A stretch of 64,000 bases of DNA, from contig CALGHA010000035.1 in NCBI GenBank assembly GCA_937915835.1, positions 8,889 through 72,888 on the forward strand, read 5' to 3'. The notes below the pieces were generated by a model. That model did no database searches. It was not told the DNA's origin and worked only from the letters and a program-made list of their open reading frames with translations. The position numbers were made by a program, and so were the translations under genes. Source of the stretch: an uncultured Fretibacterium sp. (lineage in GTDB: Bacteria > Synergistota > Synergistia > Synergistales > Aminobacteriaceae). Shown here in pieces: positions 36,268 through 45,742 of the stretch; positions within the stretch are counted from its first letter, which is position 1, and the number at the start of each line of letters is the position of its first letter.

Positions 36268-37518
36268 TTATCCCCTCCGTATTACTACGCTGTTTGCATG
36301 ACCTGTTAAGCCTTCGGAGTTCGCAAAATTCTCAATATCAAATGAGGCTTCATTGAGGGCTTCAGGAGTGTAAAAAATATATTGCGATTTCTTGATAAAA
36401 TCATCGACTGAGAGAGGGCTTGAAAATCTTGCTGTTCCCATTGTCGGCAAGGTGTGATTAGGGCCGGCGTAATAATCTCCCAGAGCTTCAGGAGTATATG
36501 AGCCTAAAAATACACTTCCGGCGTTACGAATTTTAGTGAGCATTAAGAACGGATTGGCCGTGCAGATTTCGAGATGTTCGGGAGCAATCTCGTTAGCAAT
36601 CTTCACTGCCTCTTCAAGCTCATCAACGAGAATAATTCTGCCCTGATTGTCAACAGAAACTCTTGCTATGTCATGACGAATGAGCTTCACAATCTGCGCT
36701 TCAATCTCTGAGCTTACACGTTCGGCCAATTCCCTTGAGTTCGTGAGCAAAATTGCGCTGGCGAGTTTATCGTGTTCGGACTGAGCTAACATGTCAGCGG
36801 CAAGATACGCGGGATTATTATTCTCGTCGGCAACAATCAAAATTTCGCTCGGCCCGGCTATCATGTCAATTGCAACTCGACCGAAGACTTGACGTTTTGC
36901 TTCAGCGACGTAAATATTTCCAGGCCCGACAATCTTATCAACTTTCTTCACGCTCTCAGTCCCATAAGCCAATGCCGCAACAGCTTGAGCACCGCCCATC
37001 TTGAAGATTTTATTCACGCCAGCAACATGAGCCGCCGCAATAATCTCATTCTTAATCTCCGGAGGTGTCGCAATGAATATCTCATCACAGCCAGCAATCT
37101 TCGCCGGTATCGCGTTCATCAACACGCTCGAAGGATATGAAGCCGTCCCGCCAGGAACATACAAGCCGACACGTTCAAGAGGAATTACACGTTGACCGAG
37201 AATTGCTCCGTTTTGACGGGAAAATGCGAAACCGTTACGAACCTGCTTAGAGTGAAACTCACGGATATTTTTTGCCGCACGCTCCAACATCGAAACGTAA
37301 TCATTCCCAACTTTCTTTAACGCGTCTTGAATTTCTCCTTCGCTGACTTCCAAACTTGAGAGCTTCACGCCGTCAAATTTCGCCTCATAATCAATTACCG
37401 CTTTATCCCCGTTAAGTCTCACGTTGTCAATAATCTCACTGACTGTTTTACTGACATCCGGAGTCTTTATGCTTATCTCCTCTCGCGAAAAATCCTTTGC
37501 TTCAACAATTTTTATCAC
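36268..37518 (-). CDS. hisD: Histidinol dehydrogenase
   Basis: Oxidises histidinol to histidine in two NAD-dependent steps. 416 residues with family blocks GPGNIYVAEAKRQVFG, AGPSEILIVAD (zinc/substrate region), APEHLEI and YYAGPNHTLPTMGTARF, which includes the His of the active site. ATGA overlap with hisG. Together with hisG and hisZ this is a partial his cluster; the other his genes are not in the window. Confidence 0.97.
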   Translation of the reverse strand: MIKIVEAKDFSREEISIKTPDVSKTVSEIIDNVRLNGDKAVIDYEAKFDGVKLSSLEVSEGEIQDALKKVGNDYVSMLERAAKNIREFHSKQVRNGFAFSRQNGAILGQRVIPLERVGLYVPGGTASYPSSVLMNAIPAKIAGCDEIFIATPPEIKNEIIAAAHVAGVNKIFKMGGAQAVAALAYGTESVKKVDKIVGPGNIYVAEAKRQVFGRVAIDMIAGPSEILIVADENNNPAYLAADMLAQSEHDKLASAILLTNSRELAERVSSEIEAQIVKLIRHDIARVSVDNQGRIILVDELEEAVKIANEIAPEHLEICTANPFLMLTKIRNAGSVFLGSYTPEALGDYYAGPNHTLPTMGTARFSSPLSVDDFIKKSQYIFYTPEALNEASFDIENFANSEGLTGHANSVVIRRG

Positions 37519-38126
37519 TTGATAATCCTCCTAATAATCTCGTTTATGATTTCACCTTTGAATTTATAGGCTGACTTATTCGCGATTAAACGTGCGCTTA
37601 AATCAGCGATGAAATTTACCACCGACAAATTATTTTCCCGTAAAGTTGTTCCTGTCTCGACGATGTCAACGATTACGTCAGAAAGTCCAAGCACCGGCGC
37701 AAGTTCAAGTGAGCCTCGAAGTGTGATAATGTCGATTTCCCGGCCAATTCCGGAGTAATAATTCTGAGCAATATTCGGAAACTCCGTAGCAACCCGCAAA
37801 ATTCTTTCAGGGTCATCAACAAAATCATTCCTCGCGGCTACAGCCATTCTGCAAAATCCGGCCTTCAAGTCAGCAAGTTCATAAACGTCCGGGCTTCTTT
37901 CGAGCAAAATATCTTTTCCGGCCGCCCCAATGTCCGCAGTCCCACGCTCAACGTAAACAGGAACATCAAAAGGTTTTACCCAGAAACACCGCATGCCGAG
38001 TTCTTTATTTTCGAAGATTAACTTGCGATTTTTGTCGAGCATTCCCGGAAATTCATAGCCGGCTTCAGCAAATAACTTGTAAACTTTCTCGCCTAATCTC
38101 CCTTTTGGTAAAGCTATATTTATCAT
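37515..38126 (-). CDS. hisG: ATP phosphoribosyltransferase, short form
   Basis: 203 residues, the short HisG form that requires the HisZ regulatory subunit, which is encoded directly upstream. Visible motifs: IALPKGRLGEKVY, RGTADIGAAGKDILLE and the phosphate-binding block DIVETGTTLRENNL. First enzyme of histidine biosynthesis. Starts one base after the hisZ stop. Confidence 0.96.
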   Translation of the reverse strand: MINIALPKGRLGEKVYKLFAEAGYEFPGMLDKNRKLIFENKELGMRCFWVKPFDVPVYVERGTADIGAAGKDILLERSPDVYELADLKAGFCRMAVAARNDFVDDPERILRVATEFPNIAQNYYSGIGREIDIITLRGSLELAPVLGLSDVIVDIVETGTTLRENNLSVVNFIADLSARLIANKSAYKFKGEIINEIIRRIIK

Positions 38127-38990
38127 TTACATTCTCCCTATCTCGTCAAGATACACAGCAAATCCAATAGCTTTAGAGTTCTTATGTCCCATTAAACGCA
38201 TCATAGTGTCATATTGGCCGCCGGATAAAATACTCTCAGGAATTCCCTCAATGAAACCTCGAAAGACAATCCCATTGTAGTAATTCAGGTTACTAACGAC
38301 TGAGAAATCAACACGCATAACATCACGATATTTCTTCAAGCTCTCAAAAAGTTCAGCAAGTTTATATAACGCGTTATATTTTCCCGATAAAATTTTTTCT
38401 GGGATTTTTTCTTCACTGTCAAACTCAGCTAAAGCAATAATTTCACCAGGAGCATTAATACTTTTCAGTCCATGAATATTTTTCTCGGCTAAACACTTCA
38501 AGATTTCCTGTTTATTCTCGTTGTCCTTCAGAAGTTCAGCGATAAATCCAGCGTCGGCAATGTCAAGAATATACTTTTTCCCTCCTGATATAGTCTTAAG
38601 GCTCAAGATTGCAAGTTCGACAACTTCACGCAGATTTTCAGTTGAGAGTTTGCCTATGCATTCGATACCTGACTGTGAAATTTCCTGAAAGTTGCTCGCA
38701 TTTTTCGGAACTCGATAAACTTTTTCGTCGTAATAAAACTTTTGAACGCCTTCAACTGTTCGGCAATGCTTGATTATTGAAAGTGTTACATCAGGGCGCA
38801 AAGCCATCAACCGCCCGTTAATATCCGTGAATGTCAATATTCGTTTTGACGTGAGAAAATCTTTCTTGTCCGCGTAAAAATCATACTCTTCAAATCTGCT
38901 CATTCTGTAAAAGTTGTAGTGATAATTTTCGTAGAGAGCGCGTAAATTCAAAGCAGCAAATTCTTCGGGCCTCAATCTGAAACTCAGCAT
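38127..38990 (-). CDS. hisZ: ATP phosphoribosyltransferase regulatory subunit HisZ
   Basis: HisRS-like paralogue that forms a hetero-octamer with short HisG. About 287 residues. Start put at 38990 (MLSFRLRPEEFAAL); a start at 39029 would place the ribosome site AAAGGAG inside the coding part. Visible HisRS-like segments: LMALRPDVTLSI (motif 2 region), the FYYDEKVYR strand and a C-terminal GGQYDTMMRLMG. The tRNA-binding part of HisRS is missing. First gene of a six-gene minus operon. Confidence 0.9.
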   Translation of the reverse strand: MLSFRLRPEEFAALNLRALYENYHYNFYRMSRFEEYDFYADKKDFLTSKRILTFTDINGRLMALRPDVTLSIIKHCRTVEGVQKFYYDEKVYRVPKNASNFQEISQSGIECIGKLSTENLREVVELAILSLKTISGGKKYILDIADAGFIAELLKDNENKQEILKCLAEKNIHGLKSINAPGEIIALAEFDSEEKIPEKILSGKYNALYKLAELFESLKKYRDVMRVDFSVVSNLNYYNGIVFRGFIEGIPESILSGGQYDTMMRLMGHKNSKAIGFAVYLDEIGRM

Positions 38991-39019
38991 GAATGAATAA
39001 AAGCTCCTTTTTTGCTGTA

Positions 39020-39028
39020 ATGATAGCA
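39020..39028 (-). promoter_or_regulatory. Extended -10 promoter of the his-trk operon
   Basis: Minus-strand TGCTATCAT (TG-n-TATCAT), about 30 bases before hisZ, without a good -35. Confidence 0.45.
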
Positions 39029-39045
39029 CACGCTTAAAATGTACA

Positions 39046-39054
39046 TGCTATAAT
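39046..39054 (+). promoter_or_regulatory. Extended -10 promoter of the envelope operon
   Basis: TGCTATAAT (TG-n-TATAAT), 70 bases before the histidine phosphatase gene. Divergent to the his promoter 18 bases away, so the two may interfere or share regulation. Confidence 0.5.
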
Positions 39055-39124
39055 TGCGTAAAAATAAATCGTTAATTACAAACATGAAATCATTTGCGAA
39101 TATAAATATTGAACAGGAGGCAAA

Positions 39125-39814
39125 ATGAACCTGGCAAATCAAGACGAACCAAGACGCGTAATTTTTGCACGACACGGCCAGACTGAATGGAACTTGCAGG
39201 CTCGCTTTCAAGGCAGGACCAACGTACAGTTGACGGAGAAGGGAAGAAGTCAGGCTCATTCGCTAGCTTCGAGATTATCGTCATGGCCTGTGGAGATTAT
39301 TTACACAAGCCCTCTTGACCGAGCAAAATTTACGGCTTCGGCGATTGGTGAACGTCATAATTTAACGCCGATAATTTTACCAGAGCTTGAAGAGATTAAT
39401 TTTGGCACATGGGAAGGACAATCGATTAACGGCCTTGAACGAGACCAGCACGAAACTTTCTCACGCTGGCGAGCTGATCCGTTCTTTAATCCTCCGGCCG
39501 GTGCTGAGACTTGGGAAAAACTTTACGCGAGATTATCGAGAGCCGTAAAAATTTTCCTAGACGGACCGTACAAGCGAATTGTCGTAGTCTCACACGGAGG
39601 AATTATGCGAGCACTTTATGCCGTTTTCGTTGGGCTTAATCCTCATAAAGTCTGGAACATGGAAGTATCGAACTGTGCAATGAGCGGCGTTGAAATGCGT
39701 TTTGGCCGAGCCTGTTTAGTGTTCGCAAATGATGACTTGCATATACGTGCCGGAAAAAGCGGCGAAAATTTACCTGTGTGGGGTGAAAGTTATGAGCTTA
39801 AATCCAGAGTATGA
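39125..39814 (+). CDS. Histidine phosphatase family protein (phosphoglycerate mutase-like)
   Basis: 229 residues. The catalytic block FARHGQTEWNLQARFQGR (RHG, His nucleophile) near residue 14, PLDRAKFTASAIG, and the second active-site His in VVSHGGIMRALYA near residue 155. Could be a cofactor-dependent phosphoglycerate mutase-like or alpha-ribazole phosphatase-like enzyme; the substrate cannot be read. AGGAGG lies 4 bases before the ATG. First gene of the nine-gene envelope operon; overlaps the sigma gene by 23 bases. Confidence 0.85.
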   Translation: MNLANQDEPRRVIFARHGQTEWNLQARFQGRTNVQLTEKGRSQAHSLASRLSSWPVEIIYTSPLDRAKFTASAIGERHNLTPIILPELEEINFGTWEGQSINGLERDQHETFSRWRADPFFNPPAGAETWEKLYARLSRAVKIFLDGPYKRIVVVSHGGIMRALYAVFVGLNPHKVWNMEVSNCAMSGVEMRFGRACLVFANDDLHIRAGKSGENLPVWGESYELKSRV

Positions 39815-40355
39815 GCAAAAATTATGGCAGTTATGTTCACAGGGAGATATTGACGCACGAGAAGAGTTAATCGTAGCTTACAGACCTTTAGTTTTCTGGA
39901 TTGCCGGGAAAATTCACGTTAACTATCCGGAACTCAGACAGGACATTATCCAAGAAGGAATGCTCGCGCTTATCCGTGCTGTTGATAAGTTTGAGCCGGA
40001 AAGAAACTTCAAGTTTTCGACGTATGCTTATCACAAAATTCACGGACAAATCATAAATATGCTTGAACGTTCAGAGAGAAAAGCTCCTGTTCCTGTTCCT
40101 GATGAATGGCTCCAAGTCCCGGATTATCATGACACTCCGGAGTTTGCAGATGACAATGATGATTGGCTTGATGCTTCGGCGGCTATTTCCAAACTCAGAG
40201 GGCGTGAAGCTGAAGTTGTCTCGGCGTTATTCTTCGAGGGCAAAGAGCCTAAGGACGTTGCTAGCGAGAAAAAATTAGATGTAAGCCATGTATATCGTCT
40301 TCGGAGGTCAGCGATCGCGAAAATTCGGGGATGGTTAGGGCTTGAAGGAGCGTAA
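39792..40355 (+). CDS. Sigma-70 family RNA polymerase sigma factor
   Basis: Start at 39792 (MSLNPEYEQKLWQL); an earlier in-frame ATG at 39729 lies well inside the phosphatase. GGTGAAAG precedes it. 187 residues: region 2 with LRQDIIQEGMLALIRAVDKF and FSTYAYHKIHGQIIN, a short acidic linker, and region 4 with REAEVVSALFFEGKEPKDVA and HVYRLRRSAIAKIRG. Size and order resemble FliA/SigH-type or alternative sigma factors. Located upstream of bamA and the lpx genes, which suggests envelope control (inference). Confidence 0.85.
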   Translation: MSLNPEYEQKLWQLCSQGDIDAREELIVAYRPLVFWIAGKIHVNYPELRQDIIQEGMLALIRAVDKFEPERNFKFSTYAYHKIHGQIINMLERSERKAPVPVPDEWLQVPDYHDTPEFADDNDDWLDASAAISKLRGREAEVVSALFFEGKEPKDVASEKKLDVSHVYRLRRSAIAKIRGWLGLEGA

Positions 40356-40357
40356 AA

Positions 40358-41017
40358 ATGTTAGTTGAAAAAAGAGTTGCCGGGATTATACGCTGGCTTG
40401 AAAGATTAAAGAAGTCCTACAGCTCAGGAGCGCTTGAGAGTGCCTTAATGGATGCCGAGTGTGCACGTGCTGATCTGGAAAATTTGAGGCTTGCCGTCTG
40501 GGAAAAAGTTAAACCCGAAAATTCTTCACCGCCGAAAATTTCAGCGAGAATATCATCAAGGCTCGTTAAGTTCATGAAACCTTTTTTGCTTGCCGGAATT
40601 ATCGTTATGGTTTACGTTTTCCCAATTTCTAAAGATGTCAAAGCTCCTGAACTCGTCTCACACGAAGAACTTAATTTTTCGCTCAAAGGCGATACGTTGA
40701 CGACACAAGCCGAAACCTTAGCTGTAAAAGAAAAACAAACTGATATTTTGATGTCAACTGAAACTCTCACGACATCCAAGCAAAAATTAGCTTCCTTGCC
40801 GAAAAATGAAACTCAGACTTCCACCAAGAAAACGACGATCAAGAAAAATTCAGCGTCTATATCATCAAAACGTCCAGCGGCGAATAAACAGTCTGTCAAG
40901 GAAGAAATTTCGCGTGTTCAGGCTAATAAAACAGTGGCTTATGACAAAGTTTTTTCGTTGGTTCAGACTGGGCAGCGAGCTTTGAAGAATAATAATTCCG
41001 TAGTAAAAGTTAAATAG
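40358..41017 (+). CDS. Single-pass membrane protein; candidate sigma regulator
   Basis: Not recognised. 219 residues: about 75 residues of helical, charged N-terminus, one hydrophobic helix (about 73-91, FLLAGIIVMVYVFPI), then a low-complexity Lys/Thr/Ser-rich region with no folded domain visible, probably outside the cytoplasm. It starts two bases after the sigma-factor stop. Sigma factor followed by a single-helix membrane protein with a cytoplasmic N-terminus is the layout of many sigma/anti-sigma pairs, but I see no known anti-sigma motif. Confidence 0.65.
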   Translation: MLVEKRVAGIIRWLERLKKSYSSGALESALMDAECARADLENLRLAVWEKVKPENSSPPKISARISSRLVKFMKPFLLAGIIVMVYVFPISKDVKAPELVSHEELNFSLKGDTLTTQAETLAVKEKQTDILMSTETLTTSKQKLASLPKNETQTSTKKTTIKKNSASISSKRPAANKQSVKEEISRVQANKTVAYDKVFSLVQTGQRALKNNNSVVKVK

Positions 41018-41028
41018 TGAGGCCTATC

Positions 41029-42759
41029 ATGAAAAATTTTTCAGTATTGATATTTATTTTCGCGTTAATAATAATTCCGTCGGTTTCATATTCAGCTGAT
41101 ATGCCGCAAATTACTTCGGTGGGAGTGGTCGGAAACGAACATATCTCATCTGAATATATTTTGCATGTCGCTGAGATTAGAGCCGGAGATATTTTGAGCC
41201 GTGATAAACTTCAAGCGGATGTTACAGCAATTTACAATCAGGGTTATTTTTCGTACGTCGATGTGGATTTGAGACCTGAGGGCGGTGGAGTTTCAGTTAT
41301 GTTCTCAGTGCAGGAAAATCCGATTATAGAGAGCATAAGTTTTTCAGGAAACACTCTTTACTCAACAGAAAGCCTCATGAAAGAAGTATTTTCGTCAGTT
41401 GGGAGCGTCTTTAACAGAAACTTTTTCCGTAATGACTTGGACAGAATACAGTCAAAATATCATTCAGACGGTTATGTTATGGTCAGAATTTCCGACGTTC
41501 AGATTGAAGGGGGAAATATTTACGTTACAATTCTTGAGCCTAGAGTTCATGACGTAATCATTCAGGGCAATACTAAGACTAAGACAAACGTTATACGCCG
41601 TGAGATAAAGCTGAAGGACGGGGATATTTTCAACGTCGTACATTTTCGGCATAACTTAGGGAAATTACAAGGTTTAGGCTATTTTGAGGACGTTAACGTC
41701 GGCTTTGATGTTCCCGAAGAAGATGACGGAATTTTTGATTTAATCTTGACCGTGAAAGAGAAAAAGACAGCTTCAATCGGAATAAACTTAGCGTACGGAA
41801 CAGAAAGCGGAATGTCCGGAGGTTTGACTTATGGCGATACGAACTTGGGCGGACGAGGAATAAATTTTGAGATCGGCTTCAACGAGGGCGATGAGGCTTC
41901 ATATTGGGCTACGTTGTCAAGTCCTTACATGGACGCTAAAACTTTCGGCTGGAGAGTTGGAGCACGTTACATGAAGTATGACGACAGATATTATTATAAG
42001 GACAGCCGCCGTCAGTTTGAATATGACGAAAAAAGTTTGGCTATCTTTGCTGGATTTGGGAAGAAATTTTCAAATGAGGACTGGAGCTGGTTCCTCACTC
42101 TAAGGCATGAAGACGTAAAATACGATGACATCAAGAATGCAATACCAGGTTACATCGATGAATTAACCCCTTGGGACGGAGTAAACCAGACTGTTGAACT
42201 TTCATTTACATGGGACAAACGTAATCCCTATTCTTCTTATTCAGACGGCTTTGTTTGGGACACTACGTTTGAACAGGCTGTGAAGGCTTTAGGCGGAGAA
42301 TATAATTATCTCAAATATTGGACTCAGGCGAGATTTTACGCTTCGTTGAACAAAGTTCTTGAGGGCTTTGCTGATACCGAAGGTCCTTGGACAGATGATA
42401 ACCCGTTGTTATTGGCGGCACGTTTAAGAATAGGTTCAGCGACGGAAGATGAACTGCCTGCATTTGCTAGATATTCACTCGGAGGAATGAACACGCTTAG
42501 AGGCTATAACTCTCGTTCATTTGAAGGAAGCAATATGTATCTGGGCAATTTTGAGCTTCGTGTTCCTGTTGCTGATGCTGTCTCAATCGTGGGATTTTAT
42601 GACATCGGGAATGCTGACGATAAATTTGACTGGAGCAATTACCATGATGATTATGGAATGGGAGTTCGAGTGAAAACGCCGTTTGGAAATCTGAGAATAG
42701 ATTATGCTCACGGAGAAGACGAGAACAGGACATATTTCGGATTTGGCGAAATGTTTTAG
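41029..42759 (+). CDS. bamA: Outer membrane protein assembly factor BamA
   Basis: Start at 41029 (MKNFSVLIFIFALIIIPSVSYSA, a signal peptide) with GAGG 6 bases upstream; the GTG at 41017 adds only four residues. 576 residues, shorter than the E. coli protein (about 810): about three POTRA domains (residues 27-250) instead of five, then a 16-strand barrel. The final RTYFGFGEMF ends in Phe, the normal barrel-insertion signal. Inserts beta-barrel proteins into the outer membrane. Followed by the lpx genes, as in many diderms. Confidence 0.92.
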   Translation: MKNFSVLIFIFALIIIPSVSYSADMPQITSVGVVGNEHISSEYILHVAEIRAGDILSRDKLQADVTAIYNQGYFSYVDVDLRPEGGGVSVMFSVQENPIIESISFSGNTLYSTESLMKEVFSSVGSVFNRNFFRNDLDRIQSKYHSDGYVMVRISDVQIEGGNIYVTILEPRVHDVIIQGNTKTKTNVIRREIKLKDGDIFNVVHFRHNLGKLQGLGYFEDVNVGFDVPEEDDGIFDLILTVKEKKTASIGINLAYGTESGMSGGLTYGDTNLGGRGINFEIGFNEGDEASYWATLSSPYMDAKTFGWRVGARYMKYDDRYYYKDSRRQFEYDEKSLAIFAGFGKKFSNEDWSWFLTLRHEDVKYDDIKNAIPGYIDELTPWDGVNQTVELSFTWDKRNPYSSYSDGFVWDTTFEQAVKALGGEYNYLKYWTQARFYASLNKVLEGFADTEGPWTDDNPLLLAARLRIGSATEDELPAFARYSLGGMNTLRGYNSRSFEGSNMYLGNFELRVPVADAVSIVGFYDIGNADDKFDWSNYHDDYGMGVRVKTPFGNLRIDYAHGEDENRTYFGFGEMF

Positions 42760-43957
42760 CGTAATTCTTCTCGCGCTGATTTTTGCCGTTCCCAGTTATG
42801 CTTTGAGCGTCGCCGGAGTCCCTGAATGGTTAGAACCTGCCGTAATTCGGAGCTTGAATGCTGTCTGGTCAGAAATTCCGAATGAACCTGAGATTGACCG
42901 TGAGGGGACATTGGAACTTGTAGCACAGAGATTATTTGCAGGCTATTACGTGCGGGTTGAGCCTAATCGTGATAAGCCTGTTGTATTTTTTACGCCCTAT
43001 GATGAAAATATTTCTGCTGACGTGAGAATTATCAAGCCTGAGCTTCGTGAATTTGCTCAAGAATGGTTTGACGCTGATGTTTCAGGATTGCCGGCTGAGA
43101 TTTTGCGTTTAATCAATAAAATTCCTCAAAGCGCATTAACCTGGTCAGATGAGGCCTTGCGTGAGAGGATAAGCTCAATTGTGAAAGAAATTTTGCCCGG
43201 TTGGGAGTTCTCGATGCAAATTTTTCTTGCTCAATCTTCGACATCAATAAATTTATCGTTCAGGCCTGGAAATCCCATGATATTGGCCGTCAAGCCCGCG
43301 TTATATTCCCGGACGATCCCCGCAATATTACGTTCAGATTTGGAAGCTCGTTTAATCCCTGAGTTGTCGCCGTTAATCGGAGTTCCTGTGAAGTGGGCCG
43401 AAAAGCATAAATCCGAAGTTGAGGAATATTCGCGGATATTTTTGTCTGAGCGTCATTCGATCGAAAATTTACGTGCAAAAGTTAATCTGAAATTTAAGCC
43501 TGGAACAGTTTCAAATCTTGAAGCCGGAGTTGACAGTGAAGATTTCGTGTTTAATTTATGGGTAGCAGCTTATGCCGGCATTGAGGGAAGATATCCGGAG
43601 ATTGGGACATTTTTTGCGTTCAGGCCGTCGAGAAAATTTAACATAGAATTTTATATCGAAGCATTATTCTCACTATCAGATTTTGACGAAGTTCATAGAT
43701 TAGGCGGAAGGTTTGAAGTTTTTAATAACGTCTGGTTAGGGGCTGAAGTCCAATGGCCGGAGAATAAATATTTCATCAGGTTTCTCTATAATCCCGTGCG
43801 AGTTCATAGGCCTTATTTCTGGTGGCGTTGGAGCCCGGAGCTTGACGTGCATGAAATGGCTTTAGGTTATAGATTAGATGATCATGTTTCAATAGAATTA
43901 TATTATTACACGGAGGACGAGGATAAATTCGGACTTCGGGGGTTATGGCATTTGTAA
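42704..43957 (+). CDS. Unknown exported, probably beta-barrel protein between bamA and lpxD
   Basis: Not recognised. 417 residues from ATG 42704; a TTG at 42743 gives a tighter signal peptide (MAKCFSVILLALIFAVPSYA) and may be the true start. The middle is mixed helix/strand; the last 160 residues alternate hydrophobic and polar residues with many aromatics (FFAFRPSRKFNIEFYIEALF, ELYYYTEDEDKFGLRGLWHL), as in outer-membrane strands. It overlaps bamA and precedes lpxD by 17 bases, the position where Skp/OmpH usually is. A function in outer-membrane assembly is an inference from location only. Confidence 0.65.
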   Translation: MLTEKTRTGHISDLAKCFSVILLALIFAVPSYALSVAGVPEWLEPAVIRSLNAVWSEIPNEPEIDREGTLELVAQRLFAGYYVRVEPNRDKPVVFFTPYDENISADVRIIKPELREFAQEWFDADVSGLPAEILRLINKIPQSALTWSDEALRERISSIVKEILPGWEFSMQIFLAQSSTSINLSFRPGNPMILAVKPALYSRTIPAILRSDLEARLIPELSPLIGVPVKWAEKHKSEVEEYSRIFLSERHSIENLRAKVNLKFKPGTVSNLEAGVDSEDFVFNLWVAAYAGIEGRYPEIGTFFAFRPSRKFNIEFYIEALFSLSDFDEVHRLGGRFEVFNNVWLGAEVQWPENKYFIRFLYNPVRVHRPYFWWRWSPELDVHEMALGYRLDDHVSIELYYYTEDEDKFGLRGLWHL

Positions 43958-43974
43958 GGAGAGAATAAAAGAGG

Positions 43975-44931
43975 ATGGATTTAGAATTATTATCAAATAA
44001 ATTGCAACTAGAAATACATGGTGAAAAAACTCATGAGGTCAAGAGGATTGCTTCACCAGAGAACGCGGATACTGAAACTTTATGTGTAATTTGGGACAAG
44101 AATATTATCTCGAAATTGCCGCTTGAAGTCCCGATTTGTGCTCCCGAAGAATTTTTTGTGTCAGGCCGCGACGGAATAATTTTTGACAATCCCAGAGCTT
44201 TATTGCCGAGATTATTAGAGATATTTTCAGGTCATGAGCATAAATTAACGGGCATTCATCCCAGCGCAATAATCTCATCGAGCGCGAAAGTTTCACCGGA
44301 AGCATATATCTCTGCGCTTGCTTATGTCGGAGATAACTGCGTCGTTGAAGCCGGAAGTGTTATAGAGCCTCAAGTTGTCTTGCTGAAAAACGTAAAAGTC
44401 GGCAAAAATTGTTTGATTCATTCAGGCGCTGTAATTGGCTGTGATGGTTTCGGTTTCGAGCGAACGCCTGAAGGTCTCGTGAAAATTCCTCAGACTGGCG
44501 GAGTTTTTATCGGCGATGATGTCGAAATTGGAGCATGCACGACGATTGACAGAGGAACGATGGACGACACGGAGATTAATTCCGGGACTAAGATAGATAA
44601 TCATGTTCAGATTGGGCATAACGTAAAAATTGGCCGGAACTGCATAATCTGTTCTATGTCTGGAATTGCCGGAAGCTCAGTAATCGAAGACAACGTTACA
44701 GTTTCAGTGCAGGTCGGAATAACGGATCACGTCAGAATTGGAGCAGGAGCGATCTTAGCAGGACGAACGGGAGTTACTAATGACGTTCCAGCCGGAGCGA
44801 TTGTCTCAGGATTTCCAGCGAGGCCCCATAATGAAGCTAAACGCGCGCTTGTGTTGTCAGCTGATTTGCCGAGTTTGTTTAAGCGAATGAGAATGCTCGA
44901 GAAAAAATTAGGAGAGTTGCAAAAATCATGA
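43975..44931 (+). CDS. lpxD: UDP-3-O-(3-hydroxyacyl)-glucosamine N-acyltransferase LpxD
   Basis: Third step of lipid A synthesis. 318 residues: an N-terminal uridine-binding domain, then hexapeptide left-handed beta-helix repeats (for example GVGKNC-type, [20 protein letters not shown]) and a C-terminal helix. The block [12 protein letters not shown] and the catalytic-region His are visible. ATGA overlap with lpxC. E. coli LpxD is 341 residues. Confidence 0.94.
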   Translation: MDLELLSNKLQLEIHGEKTHEVKRIASPENADTETLCVIWDKNIISKLPLEVPICAPEEFFVSGRDGIIFDNPRALLPRLLEIFSGHEHKLTGIHPSAIISSSAKVSPEAYISALAYVGDNCVVEAGSVIEPQVVLLKNVKVGKNCLIHSGAVIGCDGFGFERTPEGLVKIPQTGGVFIGDDVEIGACTTIDRGTMDDTEINSGTKIDNHVQIGHNVKIGRNCIICSMSGIAGSSVIEDNVTVSVQVGITDHVRIGAGAILAGRTGVTNDVPAGAIVSGFPARPHNEAKRALVLSADLPSLFKRMRMLEKKLGELQKS

Positions 44932-45734
44932 AGCTCAACGGGAAAATATTATTAATAGGTCAGGGGCTTCATTCCGGTAAAGATTGCAAGTTGACGATTG
45001 AGCCTTATGAAACTCCTGAAGTCTTGATGAATGATTTGCCATTGAGAAAATTTTTGTTGAACGGGACTAATCGCGGTTCGGATTACATTTTCCCGGACGG
45101 TACGAGAATTAGGACTTGTGAACACGTTTTATCAGCATTGACGGGGCTGGGAATTTTTTCGGGCGTTAAGCTCACAGTTGAGGGCGGGGAAATGCCGGCA
45201 TTGGACGGGTGCGCAAAAAAAGTTTGTGATGAAATTCTTGCGAACTCTGACAAAAACGATGCAAGCGAAACGGAAGCGATAACGATAACTGAGCCCATAA
45301 TAATCTCGACTGATGACAAGAAACGATTTATAGCCGCGTTTCCAAGTGAGAATTTGCACATAACTTACACGGTCGATTATAAATTTATCGGTGCTCAGAT
45401 TATAGATTACGATCATTCGCCGGAAAAATATTATGACGAGATCGCTTCAGCCCGGACGTTCGCAATGAAATCTGACATAGATTATTTACGTTCACACGGT
45501 ATGGCTATGGGCGGAAGTCTTGAGAATGCAATTGTCATTGATGAGAAGATTACGGCTTCAGGAGGCTTGAGATGGCCTGATGAGTTCGTGAGGCATAAAG
45601 TTTTGGACTTAATCGGTGATTTAGCCTCGCTCGGAAAAAGTTTACACGCTCATATTGTAGCAGTCAGGGCCGGGCATGAATTACATTTGAAACTTGCAGA
45701 GAAAATAAAAAAATTGATGCTGAAGGGAGAATAA
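44928..45734 (+). CDS. lpxC: UDP-3-O-acyl-GlcNAc deacetylase LpxC
   Basis: Committed zinc-dependent step of lipid A synthesis. 268 residues, shorter than E. coli LpxC (305). Metal and catalytic residues: His in [12 protein letters not shown], the [15 protein letters not shown] block with His and Asp, and the [14 protein letters not shown]is. Cytoplasmic. ATG overlaps the lpxD stop. The usual C-terminal extension degraded by FtsH in E. coli is reduced here. Confidence 0.93.
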   Translation: MKLNGKILLIGQGLHSGKDCKLTIEPYETPEVLMNDLPLRKFLLNGTNRGSDYIFPDGTRIRTCEHVLSALTGLGIFSGVKLTVEGGEMPALDGCAKKVCDEILANSDKNDASETEAITITEPIIISTDDKKRFIAAFPSENLHITYTVDYKFIGAQIIDYDHSPEKYYDEIASARTFAMKSDIDYLRSHGMAMGGSLENAIVIDEKITASGGLRWPDEFVRHKVLDLIGDLASLGKSLHAHIVAVRAGHELHLKLAEKIKKLMLKGE

Positions 45735-45742
45735 AAATTTTT

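Noticed and set aside
38991..39124. T-box or histidine attenuator before hisZ
   Set aside because: Only short extended -10 motifs are seen; no specifier hairpin, no T-box sequence and no His-rich leader peptide.
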